Assembly: GCA_038087015.1 (NCBI GenBank)
Contig: JASBNA010000001.1
Coordinates: 2,480,001 to 2,544,000 of the forward strand
Reading direction: 5' to 3'
DNA from: Cerrena zonata
Lineage: Eukaryota > Basidiomycota > Agaricomycetes > Polyporales > Cerrenaceae
Length of the DNA: 64,000 nt
Position numbers and translations under genes: made by a program. Below the pieces are notes generated by a model. The model saw only the letters and a list, made by a program, of their open reading frames with translations, was not told the DNA's origin and did no database searches. Positions 1 to 12,663 of the stretch are shown piece by piece; the first letter of the stretch is position 1; each line of letters begins with the position of its first letter.

Positions 1-422
1 TAAGGTGTTGCGAACGAGAAGTCTATCATCTGTATTGCATCGTCTTGGTAGAAACACTACTTCATACCATATTACGCTTGGCACGGCTTGCTTCCTCGAC
101 GCTATTTTTTCACGCCTTCGCATTACGTCGTAGCTATATCTTCGCTCCGTTACATACAATATTCTTTTAAAGGTCAGAATTAGTGGAATTTCAAACTCAA
201 TTGCCTCACTTGGGTGGAAAACTGCGGGGAGATGCATAAGCAGAGGCGATTCAGTCTGGGGAATGGATCAGACAGCCCAGTGCAAGATCAAACCATCGCC
301 CATGATCAGACTGGAATGTTATGTCTAATAAAATGATGATATTGTGATGGTATATGAGCCGCGCTTAGCCAGCTTCAGAGTCCCCTCTACGATTACCCAA
401 GCTACGACCAAAGAGCAACTAA
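1..422. other. intergenic, downstream of SEC14
   Basis: No coding frame or RNA gene is visible. It holds the presumed 3' UTR of the SEC14 gene and an AT-rich spacer. Confidence 0.5.
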
Positions 423-1499
423 CTACTGAGTAGCAGGATTCCAGGGCCCTGCATCGCTCAACGAACAACCACCCGCACATGAACACTTGCCTCCAAAGTC
501 CTTAGGCAGGTTTTCAGCAGGGATCTGCTTGAGGAGTTCATCGGCATATACAGAGTCGTAGATTTCGATTTTCGAGACAGTGACCTCATCGAGCCATGGC
601 TTGATGAAACCCCAGATTTGCTTGAATCCCCAGGGGGAGTTGAGGATGTAGAACTTGCCCATCGACTCTGGGTATCTGTTTTGACCGATGCTGGATGCTT
701 CCATGATGTAGTTTTTCACTTTGTAGAAAGCAGTGATGCCAACACCTTTAAGGTCGAGGATCGTGCAGGAAGTCTCGACTGTGTGACCGATGGCTTTGGA
801 ACAGGCGGGCATACGTTCGCGGTTGTTCTTCTCGTATTCGTAGACAAGCCTTTGGAGTAGACGTTCGGGGGTGGTGATTTTGTAGAGTTCGCTGACATTA
901 AGTTGGCCGAGACGTTCGATGTAAAGGGGTCGGCCGTCCTACGAAGAGATGAGTGGTTAGTCTTGGTTGTGAAGTCAATAATTATATGAATATTACCTTG
1001 TCCGTCTTATGATAGTATTGAGGGTAGTACTTGTCTACGGCAGCTTTCTCTTTAAAGTCGAAGCTCCTAAAACACGAAATAGGGGTGTCAGTAGTGCTAA
1101 ACCCCTAAGTTGAGGATCGGCATACTTGATAATCTCATCTACACCAAAGTCTTTCCTCCACTTCTCACAATCAACAAACATCTCCTTCGCCTTGATGAGA
1201 TCAAACTTCCGGGCCCGCAGAAATCTATGGACAGCAAAAGGTCAGCATATACTCATTCACCCACCCCGTGTTCCGTTCTGTGGAAACCTGCCAATCAAAA
1301 GTGGAGCAGACGTTCACCTGAGCAAAAGAGCGTCGTCATGTCTCTCGGGAACAAAGTGACCCTCGTCCTGCAACTCCTTCTTGAACTTGGTCAGGGTCTC
1401 TTGCTGCTCGGCAGTCAAGTTACCTAACCGACCAGGCAGAGGCTTGTAATTGGGGTCGGTGACGCCTTCAGGGACGGCGGCAGTGGTCTGGGACGCCAT
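423..1499 (-). CDS. SEC14: SEC14-like phosphatidylinositol/phosphatidylcholine transfer protein
   Basis: A CRAL-TRIO protein that exchanges PI and PC between membranes and supports Golgi secretion in yeast. Four exons read from ATG 1499. The first gives an N-terminus with [15 protein letters not shown], and its reading frame runs into the intron at CTCAG|GTGAAC. The second carries [15 protein letters not shown], the CRAL-TRIO N-terminal helix signature. The third has [13 protein letters not shown]. The last has [14 protein letters not shown] and then the lipid-binding core with [35 protein letters not shown] and LPKDFGGKC. About 290 residues, the usual size for fungal Sec14. The C-terminus adds a short Cys-rich tail (CSCAGGCS). 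Stop TAG is at 423-425. Which Sec14 paralogue this is cannot be told from the window. Confidence 0.9.
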
Positions 1500-1902
1500 A
1501 TTTCAGGTTAATGAACGTCTAGGTGGGTGGGTGGTAGGGGGAAGTGTTTTGAGGATGTTGAGAGAAAGTGGGAGGAGGCAAAGTGCTGGCAGTGGTGAGG
1601 AGAGGACAAGCGGTGGGGGAAGGCTATCCCTATCCGGATTGGCTGGATATAGCAACTGATCCAGATGGCCACTTATGCGCGCCACACCGCAAATCGTGAT
1701 TTTCACTCGCAGCCCTGACAAGAGCAAAAAATGTCGCAGTATATTGCGCTTTTCACGTCTCAGACACAGATTAATAGCCGGTTCAAGCAAAACTAAAACA
1801 GTACAGTATCTACAGTACACATATATGTATCGGGTTTTTGAGAATATCTCCCCCCTAAGGATATAGCAAAATCGAATGCAATTATTATACTTTTATCCGC
1901 TC
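1500..1902. other. SEC14 upstream region / EMG1 3' end
   Basis: Non-coding. Presumed SEC14 promoter followed by the EMG1 3' UTR, with CT-rich and AT-rich tracts. No clear TATA box was assigned. Confidence 0.4.
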
Positions 1903-3338
1903 TCAAACAATGTCCCATAGCTCTTCTAGCGCGCAACAGAACTGTGAGGCACAATCAGCATGGTGTACGTGGAGAGAAAAAGGCTAGGCGTGGGGCCCGA
2001 CATGGGGGCATTATCATGGACTTTGGATTGGGGACTTACTTTGCCACATGCGACCGACGCACTAAGTGGGTAGTCGCTGATACTGATTTTCTCGTCCACA
2101 ACGCCATCGGCAAAGTCATCTTTGCCTCTTGCCATGGCTCCGACAAAGACAGCGACGTTGTGAGACTCCGGGAGAGTAGGGAGGTATTTGGATAACCGGA
2201 TGGTGGGGGAATCTCCAGAGAGAGCTGGGAAGATGTTCATAGTCTATCATTGAAATTCAAAAATGAATTACTTACTGAGCTTGATGGTATTTGGAGGGAG
2301 GTGGTCCGTTATCGGGTTCTACGAATCGGACCATATTTTAGTCTATAGGATAAGATACTATTGGGCTCAATGCGCTGTACCTTGATAACCTTCAACAGCT
2401 TCTCCGGACCATTTACGCCTCTTATTGAGAGTTTGTGCAGCAATTGCACTATCAAGCAGGTCAGAACGACGCATTGAAAAGTATTACGATCCACATACCC
2501 ATCAATCCGCTGAATCGCTTGAATGTACGAGGTATCCTGACATGGGGATTGACCTCGATCAAGACACCTTTTGCTGTATGGATATAGACCTGCAGACGGC
2601 CAGCCTTGTTCAAAGGCGAATCAAGCAAAGTAAGAAGACACTATAAAATCGAATTTAGCATAGACTCAACTCTTCTTGGCCTCTAATGCAATCGACAGAA
2701 CGTACCTGATGAGTGATATCCGGCCTCGCGTCCGCAATATCTCTACCAGTTTTTGCAAGAATTCCTTGGTGATCGTCGCAATTCAAAAGGGCATATTTCA
2801 CATCTCCATCTCGCCCATTCTTGCTCCTCCCACCCGTGCTAACTCTGTACACTTCCAAACATGCTTGTTCCAAAATTACGTAGAGCCGCCTTGGACCACC
2901 AGTTGTAGCAACACCTCCCTTGGGGACATGAGCTTGGACCGGGAGCATATGCGGGTTGGCAAGCAACGAGGGGTTTTGAGCCATCTTGCGCGCTTTATTC
3001 TGAGGGAGCGGTTTTGTGGGGCGGTCGGTGCTGTTGAATTTTGTAGAGGAAGAGGTGATAGAGGCAGGATGAGAGATGGACAGGGGTTGGTCGGAAGGGT
3101 GGGCCGCTGAATTTTCAACGTCGACCTCCATAACCCCTTCTTTCTCGTTCAGTGCCGCAGTTTCCGAATCAAGGTCATCGTCTACCACATGGTTTTGCAC
3201 TTGTAGGCGTTCGTCGACGGGTGTGGATTTGGGTCTTGGGATCGTATTGGACTCTGAAGATGCTGCTGAGGATAGTGCGACGGGGCTGAGGATCGTACCA
3301 GAGTGGCGACGACGTCGAGATTGGACCGAGGATGACAT
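1903..3338 (-). CDS. EMG1: 18S rRNA pseudouridine N1-methyltransferase Nep1/Emg1
   Basis: A SPOUT-class methyltransferase of the small-subunit processome, acting in the nucleolus. The first exon begins with a long Ser/Pro-rich low-complexity extension (about 140 residues) before the conserved start [17 protein letters not shown]. Then follow [15 protein letters not shown] and ARPDITHQ; an exon with [20 protein letters not shown] and [31 protein letters not shown]; and [15 protein letters not shown] with [14 protein letters not shown]. The frame stays open past SVACGK, but GTAAGT follows directly. Splicing intron 1942-2039 gives a 39-nt last exon encoding [12 protein letters not shown], which restores the family C-terminus and puts the stop at 1903-1905. 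An annotation ending at 1926 would have a wrong tail. Confidence 0.93.
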
Positions 3339-4030
3339 TTTTCGTTGGGGTGCGTGTGGAGATGGTCAGGCTTTTTAAAGAGGAGTGGGTTATATTGAAA
3401 GACACAGTCCCGATCGCGGTGGTGTATCCGCGGGCGACGTTGCAGCTCGAGGTGAATCCGTGGACTCACGTCGGAGAGAACGATTGAGCGGAAGGAGAAC
3501 ACAAATGAATGTGGAAGTATGTAGGTGTGAAGCAATGCAGTCTCGCAGAAGCCTTGCACTATGGGCGCCGTGAGCGGATGGCTGGTGGCTGAAAATTATT
3601 GCACACGTCCGCTCCCCCATATATCACCTTTGCCCAGAAAAATAACCGCTAGATCTCACATTCGATATTCACGAGGCGGAGTGGACATGCTACTCCTTCG
3701 TTTTTTGCGTGTGTTGCTCTATACGTACTTGGTGACTACCCCCGACTCTTGGTGCTACGTCGGCAACGACAATGACATGAAGCCACGTAAATCGTAGAGC
3801 ACCATGTGCCCTCTTTCAATGAGCTGTTTGTGCAAATTGTCCCGAAACCCCTCTCAGACCCATAGTGTACAAAAAAGACAATTATACAATCCCATCGGTT
3901 ACGGATGTAATAAAGAATCCGTGTGTTTCGTATTCCCTTGCACCGTCACTGAACCAACCTCACGAGCAGTACCTGAGAATAAACGCCAAATTGAGTTTAT
4001 GGTATGAATCCAGAAATCTACAATGGATAA
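3339..4030. other. EMG1 promoter region and FUR1 3' flank
   Basis: About 690 bp without a recognisable gene. Short open frames occur on both strands, but none resembles a protein I know. It should contain the EMG1 promoter next to 3339 and the FUR1 3' UTR near 4030. Confidence 0.4.
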
Positions 4031-5145
<1,115 letters not shown>

Positions 5146-5520
5146 GATCGTAGTATGAAGCTGAGAACAGAACTCCACAAGAATCGTCAACGTACGAAAG
5201 TCAACTGGAATGCGAACGAAGCATGGCCTCGCATGGCGGTCATTATCATTCTCAACTTAGCGCTCATATCGATCGGTAAAGCAGCCATTAATATGTTTAA
5301 GAACCGGCATTCGACTCAAAGATAGGCAAGTTTACTTAGCCTGTATGTTCAGGGACGTAAGAGTGAGACTCGAGATAGAGGTATCACACGACTAAGTGAT
5401 TCCGGCGTGGGGCATGTCAATGCATGTTGTGCTGTAGCGAATACATATGCTATATTTTGGGGTGCATGCGAGTGTGAAGTAGAAAACGAGATGGAAAGCA
5501 AAGCGACAAGCACAAAAGCT
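5146..5520. other. FUR1 upstream / RPS25 3' flank
   Basis: Non-coding spacer of 375 bp between two minus-strand genes. No RNA gene seen. Confidence 0.4.
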
Positions 5521-6058
5521 CTAGTCCGAACCAGTCGCCCGGGCTGAGGGAAATAAATGCGTCAGGATCGCGTTTTTTTGTACAAAGCAAGATAGGAAAT
5601 ACGCACTGTAGATGAGCTGACTGCTGTGGTGGACAATTCGCTTAATAAGACCCTCTCTCTCCAAGTGCTTGATAGCAACACGGGCGAGACTGCCGTTAAT
5701 CTTGAGACGTTCGATGAGGATTGACTGGGAGATGTATCGGAAGGCAGGGACTTCCTTAAGGATACGGTCGTAGGTGGCCTTGTCAAGGGAGACCGCGTGT
5801 TGGGCCTTGTCCTTGACCTTTCCCTTGGACCACTTCTTCTTCTTTGCGGCCTTGCCGCCGCTTGACGACGTGGGTGCTGCTTTAGCTTTGGCCTAGAGAG
5901 AGCACAGAGGGGATTTGATCAGCGTCATCCAAAGTTGCTTGGGCACATCCAGCCGTCCAGAGTGCAGAAACACGCAGAAAAAGCGGCAAGTCGGGTGTTA
6001 TATGCATCCTGCATGCATTCGTAGGACGTCTGGACGGGTTTGGAGGCGTACTCACCAT
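5521..6058 (-). CDS. RPS25: 40S ribosomal protein S25 (eS25)
   Basis: Component of the small ribosomal subunit. The first exon is only the start codon (6056-6058), followed at once by GTGAGT. A 163-nt intron (5893-6055) leads to a 286-nt exon (5607-5892) that begins [10 protein letters not shown] and holds [38 protein letters not shown] and [17 protein letters not shown] last 23-nt exon (5521-5543) adds RATGSD. The product is 103 residues, as expected for eS25 with a basic N-terminal tail and winged-helix body. The longer open frame over the middle exon is in another frame and is a shadow. Expected to be strongly expressed; its promoter is shared with glucosidase II beta. Confidence 0.95.
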
Positions 6059-6316
6059 TGTCTTGAGAGGCCGGACGATGTGGAAGCTGTTGCAGACGGC
6101 GCTGCCTTCAGTAGCGACTCGGAGAACACCGACAGCTCTCTCACGCCCAATCAGGCAGGTGAAAGCGTTTACAAACAGGCGCCCATAACCTGGGGAAACC
6201 ACGTCACTCGACCGAGGGTTGCATGATTTGAATATCATTATTAGCGGGTTTGCTTACAGTCTTAGTGCATCCCTTCATTCTCGTCTCTGACATAGCGCAT
6301 CGAGGCGGAACACACT
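6059..6316. promoter_or_regulatory. divergent promoter, RPS25 / GTB1
   Basis: 258 bp separate the two start codons, so promoter elements for both genes must lie here. No specific factor site was recognised. Confidence 0.5.
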
Positions 6317-8474
6317 ATGGTTCCCTGGGTACTCCTCCTCCTCCCGCTCCCTGCTCTCTCGGCAGTCGACAAAACACACGGCGTGCCTCCAACTCTGGCA
6401 GCGAGTTATGTTCCCACAACCAAGAGCGGATCCCAACAGACTTGGACGTGCCTCGATGGCTCTAAAGTGATTTCTTGGTCTGCTGTTAATGATGACTACT
6501 GTGACTGTCCAGATGGCAGTGATGAACCTGGTACTGGTGCATGTCCTAATACCAAGTTCTATTGTAGAAATGAAGGTCACATTGGTGCCTTCATTCCGTC
6601 TTCGAGAGTAGGAGACGGGTTGTGTGGTATGTTGCGCGTTTCTTGAGGGACGATTTGAAATCTCAATATGTATGCGTAGAGCTGGCATGTTGTGATGGCT
6701 CTGATGAAGCCCTTGGTGTTTGTGAGAACAAGTGCAAGGAGATCGGTGAAGCATATAGAGCCAAGCAGGCTGCTGAGCGCAAGATTCGCAAGACCGTACG
6801 TATCGACAATGAAATACGACACTACTGTGCTTGATAATCACTCCTGTGTAGGGTTCTAAAATCCGTTCGACCTATGTCGCATTTGCCCAAAAGGAGAAGA
6901 AGCGTATCGAGGGCGAGCTTGTCTCTCTTGAGGCTGAGATCTCGACTAGAGAAAAGGAGGTAGAACGTCTCAAGAGTAAGTAATCCTCAGGCAGAAGCAT
7001 TCTCGTTTACTTACGCATATACCTTACAACAGACATCGTAGACCATGCAGAATCATTATCTGCAGCTGCCCTCGAAGAGAAGAAACAATCTCGTATGTCC
7101 ATCAATCATCCTTCAAATAATCGTATTGACATATTTCCAGCCTTATTCCAATCGCTCCTCACACATCACCGTGCCCTGAAATCTCTTCAACGCGAACACA
7201 ACAAACACCTCGAGCGCGAGAAACAACTCGGTGACATTCTCGACCGTCTCCGCACAGGTTACAACCCCAACTACCAAGATATGGCTGTCCTCGAAGCCGT
7301 TCGTGGGTGGGAAACCATTGCCCACTTGCCTCATATCAATGACGTCAAGAAGGATGATGAGTCTGATTCAGATGAGGATGGCTCTAGTAATGAGGAGGAA
7401 GAGGAACTCGAGCCTGGCATGTGGACCGCTTTGCAGTTGGAACACCAGTTGGATGGACTCTTGAACTCCGATTATGAGGGTTTACTTTTGGAGCATGATA
7501 GGCATGTTGGTGCTGGCACGGGCTCGGATTCGTTGTGTGAGTTTGTTACGAAGTTATGGGTCGGATGTGTTCTTACTGGCTTTTGGTGTTCAATTTAGCT
7601 TCGTACATCCCAGAATCCCTCCTCCCTCAATACGAGGGAATCCGAGATGGCTTGCTTTCGGGATTGGAACTTCTCGGTATCGTCAAGCCTAATACAAAAG
7701 CAGCAGATGCTGGTACGTTGGCAATAATTACAAATATACTTTTCATTTTTACTTACCCATGGTACAGAGGCTAGCCGTGCCAAACAAGCCTACAACGATG
7801 CTGAGCACAGTCTCCAGTTAACAAGGGATGAACTTGACACTGCCCAGGATGACCTCAACAAACTCTTTGATCCTGAGTGGTACGGAAAGGACGGTGAATG
7901 GAAGAAGCTCCATAACACTTGTCTCGATAAGGAAGTCGGAGAGTGAGTAGGATCTGAAACGCTCTATGCGTCCATTCTGGATATATGGATATTAATGGTT
8001 CTTGTCTTCTTTCACAGTTACACTTACGAAATTTGTCTCTTCGAGGAGTCGAAACAGAAGCCCAACAAGGGCGGTTCTACTTTCAGCTTGGGGTAAGCAA
8101 ACACTGCAAATATTCACAAACCTCGTTGTATTGATATTTCATCTGTAGTCGCTTTGCTCATTGGAACGATGCCTCTGGAGTCGAAGTCGGCTCGCCAGAG
8201 TACTACAGCAAGCAATACTACACTCGTGGTACCAAATGCTGGAACGGTCCAGAACGAAGCGTCGTCGTACGTCTCCCCCAATCTTTTTCGTATAATATCC
8301 TCATCATTGATGTACGTTACTCTCTTTTTCGAACAGCTTGAGATGGAGTGTGGTACCGAGAATGCCTTGCACTCCGTCGTCGAGTTGGAGAAATGCGAGT
8401 ACAAGATCACTGGAACGACACCCGCACTTTGCTTGCCGTTAGAAAATGGAGGAAAGTCAAAGGAGGAGTTGTAG
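6317..8474 (+). CDS. GTB1: glucosidase II beta subunit (ER quality control)
   Basis: Non-catalytic partner of glucosidase II, which trims glucose from N-glycans in the ER lumen. Begins with a signal peptide ([15 protein letters not shown]). Cysteine-rich LDLa-like repeats follow, with [20 protein letters not shown] and, across the first intron, [10 protein letters not shown]. Next come a coiled coil ([17 protein letters not shown]) and an acidic stretch ([17 protein letters not shown]). The C-terminal MRH lectin domain has [34 protein letters not shown] and [16 protein letters not shown]. The protein ends KSKEEL; KEEL fits the KDEL-type ER retrieval pattern. At least nine exons. Converges on MRS6, with 163 bp between the two stops. 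Confidence 0.93.
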
Positions 8475-8637
8475 AATGGACATCATACATTCGAGTACTG
8501 TGTACATACCCGCAGAGTACTCGGCACTTGCTATCCCAACGCATACACATATCTAATTTATGAATGCTTGTTTTTGTCGTTTCCCACTGTTTCTACGAGA
8601 ACGTTGTTACATGTTTATGTGGATGACTAGTACTACA

Positions 8638-10420
8638 TTATTCATCTGGGTCACCAACACTATCGAACGGCGGCCAGAACTGCGTAATAGGCCCTTCGTC
8701 TTCCTCGACATCACTCTCCTGCCCAAGTTTCTTCACCTTGCTCGGTTTCACTCCCCTCTTTTCTAAGGCCTTCACAATCTTGAAGAACGCCTCTTCAGCG
8801 TGAGTTGCGGCAGAGTCTCCAACTTCAGCAATGTAGGGTGTATCAGACGCGACCGTGAATGAACCCGAGTCGTCTGACAGGACCACTAGGTCTGCAGCAG
8901 GTATCGTTTGGAGGTAGTATAGCGTCATGAGGGGTTCCGTGGGTTCGTCGGATGATGAGGATGTCAGGGTAAGGGCGGCTTCGAGGTAAGGTTTGAGTAC
9001 CGCCTCGGGCTCTACGTTTGTGTCTTCAACTAAAATTGGTATAGTGATATGTAAAACCCCTAAGAAGATGACTCAGTTTGATGCATAGGAATTGAGACGG
9101 ATGTACGTACAATGACCCGCAGCGGCAGCAAAACTACCTTCTCCAGAGATAAGACAGGTAACAGCTGCATCAGCCGAACCACCATCTACCGAGCTCGGTG
9201 GGAAGATGAGAAGGCCTGTGTCCACAATGTTGGATGTTGGAACTTCTTCGGCCTGTACTAGAATCTCTTCATTCGCAGTGGCGGGAGTAGACGTTGGAGA
9301 AAAAGAAATCGAGTGGTTGATAACGACAATGCATCGTGCTAATTTCTTCACAAATCCTTGTGGTGACGGTGCTTCGTTTGCTGGGGGAGAGTAATCGGGC
9401 TTTGTAACAATAATGGGTGCCTTCGGTTGTGGTTGTTCTTCGAAGTCATCGATTTGTATGCTCCACAGTGCATCGGGATTCTTAGCGGCTGATGGAGGTT
9501 GCAATGACAAAATATCACGTCCGAGAATGTAAGTAGCACCACCAACGGCGGCAGCGCGACAAAACCCTTGAGCGATCTCGCCAATGCCGCCATAATGACC
9601 GACGAGGAATGGGGAAGGTCCATATCTCCCTGCAGAACGCAGGTAGCGTCGGATTCGTTGGAGCGCTGGTAGAGTAGTATCTAGAAATCTATCGTTTAGA
9701 TAAAGAAATTTGAATCATGAATCTTAGATGGTCAAACCTGATGGCGAGGTGCAGAATGCAAGTGCATAGGCGATTGCTTGAGCGACTTTATTGACAAGAG
9801 AGAACTTTTCTCTCAAGAACTCCAGGAACGGGTGGGATTCAAGACCAGAGAGTTCCGATGCATTCTCAAATTCCCCAGCAGCAAACATCAAGAACCGCAT
9901 GAGCCTGCGTTTCTCGACGAGGGATAAATCCTTGTCTCTAAATACATCCTCTTTGCTTGTCGGGACAGGCTTGACTTTAGAAGGTCCGTCATATACAGCT
10001 ATACTTTCGAGAAGCTTGAAGCCACCATACCGAGATACACCAGATGATATGAGGGAGTCAATAAGGGGTCCGAGAGATGGTATGATCGTAGGACTCAGAG
10101 AAATGGAGAACGTGCGAGATTGGGATACGTCAGAGGAGGTGAAGGAAATATGCGAGAATTTCTGATATTGGGATCTCGAGTAAGGCGTATTTCCCTCTTG
10201 GTTCCTAGATTGCGACCATTCGCGTAGATCATCGACGCTTAGGGATGTATCATCCCCTCCGTAGTATGGATTAGTGTCGAAGTGACCGACTTTGAATCCT
10301 GCTTTAGAGAGAGCACTGTTACTTCATTACGAGCGTATATACATGAACAGTTCAGTGTACTTACGCTGCTAGGATGGATTCAGTAAGGCCAGAGCCCAGT
10401 ACGATGGTATCAAAGTCCAT
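8638..10420 (-). CDS. MRS6: Rab escort protein (Rab geranylgeranyltransferase component A)
   Basis: GDI-superfamily protein that presents Rab/Ypt GTPases to geranylgeranyltransferase II and delivers them to membranes. ATG 10418-10420 starts MDFDTIVLGSGLTES, the dinucleotide-binding motif. After one intron come LSKAGFKVGHFDTNPYYGG and DDTSLSVDDLREW, the conserved GDI/REP N-terminal block. Further minus-strand segments give VSRYGGFKLLESIAVYDG, LSLVEKRRLMRFLMFAAGEF, GRYGPSPFLVGHYGGIGEIA and QGFCRAAAVGGATYILGRDI, all GDI-family features. REP is favoured over GDI by the divergent, longer C-terminal half and the acidic tail ending DSVGDPDE. Stop TAA is at 8638-8640. Divergent from the Gar2-like gene. 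Confidence 0.88.
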
Positions 10421-10633
10421 TCTTGGTTGTACGAGTGCAAGTGTTGTGTCGGACGGATGCTAAGAGGGAATGCCTATTCGGGACCCGGATCCGGAGACGC
10501 CGGGCGGAGAGATTTCTTTTTCAAAAAAGTGTGAAGCGCGCTTTACCCGACGTTGCTTTCCTAGTAGCGGCCATCATCCTCTTTTCCCTCCTAACCACTT
10601 CCCTTCCTTTTTACCACACCTTTAACGACTACA
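10421..10633. promoter_or_regulatory. divergent promoter, MRS6 / Gar2-like
   Basis: 213 bp between the start codons. Contains a GC-rich block with CCCGGATCCGG and, closer to the Gar2-like gene, pyrimidine-rich sequence likely to lie in its 5' leader. Factor sites not assigned. Confidence 0.45.
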
Positions 10634-12317
10634 ATGGCCAAAAAGTCTGACAAAAAGGTTTCTGCTCCCGTTGCTACAAAGGCAGCACCCTCAAAAGCCG
10701 CAGCTTCTGCAAAGCCCGCCAAGAAGGCGAATGTATGTCTTTTTGCTTCCTCCTAGCTTGCAGTCTCATTAAAATATGGCAATAGGGCAAAAAGGTTGTT
10801 GTTAAGGCAGAATCCTCCAGCTCAGAGTCTTCTGAAGACTCGTCGTCTGAGGACGAGAAGCCCAAGGCTGCTGTTAACGGCAAGGTATGTCCCCTGAGAA
10901 AATCGTCTTTCGCTCGTCCCTCATTAACCATTCGCATCCACAGTCACCCGCAAAAGCTGCTGCAAAGGCAAAGGAGTCTTCTGACTCTTCAAGCGACTCC
11001 TCAGAGTCCGAAGATGAGAAGCCCAAAGCCGCCGCCGTAAAGAAGGTTGCAGCCAAGGTCTCTTCTGATTCCTCCGACTCCTCTGATAGTGAGGAGAGCT
11101 CATCAGATTCGGATAAAAAGGTTCCCTCAAAGAAGGCTAAGGCTGCCCCCTCTTCATCAAGTTCAAGCGACTCTGAAGACGAGGCTCCCAAAGCCTCCCC
11201 AGCCAAGAAGGCTGCTCCCTCAAAGCCTATCGCTAAGAAGGAGAGCTCAGATTCAGATTCGTCCGACTCTGATTCGGACTCAGAAGAGACACCTGCTGCT
11301 AAGAAGGAATCCTCTGATTCATCTGACGACTCTGACTCTAGCGACGATGGTGAGGATGTCAAGATGAAGGATGCTGCTCCCGCCGCCGCCTCGAAAGGTG
11401 CGTTCACTTAATACTTCTACAATCTCACCATATTTATCCATATTTTGATAGGCAAGCGCAAGGCAGAAGAAGATGCTGCACCCCCTGCTAAGAAGTCAAA
11501 GCCTGAGTCACAACCTGAGACTAGCGAAGGTGGTGAAACTAAGACCATCTTCGTCGGCCGTCTTTCCTGGAACGTCGACAACGACTGGCTCGGTCAAGAA
11601 TTTGCTGAGTGCGGTGAAGTCGTATCTTCTCGTGTCCAGATGGACCGAAACACTGGCAAGTCTCGTGGTTTCGGTTATGTTACTTTTTCCACTACCGAGG
11701 CCGTTACCAAGGCTCTCGAGATGAATGGAAAGGAAATCGACGGTCGTCCCGTTAACGTCGACAAAAGTCTCGAAAAGGATCCCAGCCAAGCCCGAGAAGG
11801 TCGTGCTAAGGCATTTGGTGACACCCCTAGCGAAGCTTCCGCCACCCTTTTCGTCGGTAACCTCAGCTTCGATGCCACCGAAGACGCACTATGGGAAGCA
11901 TTCAGCGAGTACGGTGATGTCAAGAGCGTCCGATTGCCCACTGATCGCGAGACTGGCCGTCCCAAAGGTTTCGGTTATGTTGAATTCGCAGACATCGACG
12001 CTTCGAAGAAGGCAATTGAGGGTTTGACTGGCGCTGAGATTGCTGGCCGTGCCATCAGATTAGACTTCTCTCAACCGCGAGACCCTGCTGGTGGAGGCCG
12101 TGGTGGAGGTCGCGGTGGCTTTGGCGGTGACCGCGGTGGTCGCGGAGGTCGTGGAGGAGGTCGTGGTGGTGGACGCGGTTTCGGTGGAGGACGGGGAGGA
12201 GGATTCGACAGGGGTCGTGGTGGTCGTGGAGGAGGTCGTGGTGGTGGACGCGGTTTCGGTGGTGCCCGTACTGGTGGTATCACCAACTTCGAGGGCAGGA
12301 AGACTACCTTCGATTAA
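10634..12317 (+). CDS. GAR2: nucleolin-like nucleolar RNA-binding protein (Gar2/Nsr1 type)
   Basis: Needed for pre-rRNA processing in yeasts. Exon 1 starts MAKKSDKKVSAPVATKAAPS. A long N-terminal half alternates lysine-rich blocks with serine/acidic tracts typical of casein kinase II targets (such as SSDSDSSDSDSDSEE). After the exon beginning GKRKAEEDAAPPAKKSKPES there are two RRM domains: TIFVGRLSWNVDNDWL with RGFGYVTF, then TLFVGNLSFDATEDAL with KGFGYVEF. The C-terminus is an RGG/GAR domain (repeats of GGRGG and GRGFGG) ending FEGRKTTFD. Order acidic-RRM-RRM-GAR is diagnostic of Gar2/Nsr1, since vertebrate nucleolin has four RRMs. Introns follow KKAN, AVNGK and AASK. Antisense open frames over the repetitive ends are composition artefacts. 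Confidence 0.92.
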
Positions 12318-12663
12318 GCCTCTCTTACGGATATCTTTCTCTCTGCTGCTTTTAATGCCTCGCTTCATCTCTCAAAAGTATATAGTTTTATGTCTTGGCA
12401 TTCACACTTGTACACATTATACTGTTATGGGTCTATAGTCATTCATGCTATCATGCACTTTTCTTGCAAATTACAGCTTGAGCTCGCTTGCTGTGGGTCC
12501 ACATGTCAGCTTAACGGCTAGATTAAATGCCGCACGACTTGCCTTTTGGGGATTATGTAAGCACACAGGACACCAGCGCCAAGTTCCGAGGTGGCAAAAT
12601 CGCAAACCCCGGCCGAGCCGCAACGCTAGCTCTCTTTTCCTCTCACCACCACAATAAAGCAAC
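12318..12663. other. intergenic, Gar2-like 3' UTR and HRP1-like promoter
   Basis: 346 bp, non-coding. The part near 12590-12660 (GC-rich then TCTCTTTTCC tracts) looks like a CT-rich leader of the next gene. Confidence 0.4.

Noticed and set aside
10874..11407. 177-codon minus-strand open frame
   Set aside because: Mirror of the Ser/Asp/Glu repeats of the Gar2-like protein; low complexity with no independent support.
12060..12368. Thr/Ser-rich and Pro-rich antisense frames
   Set aside because: They are the complement of the RGG repeat region.
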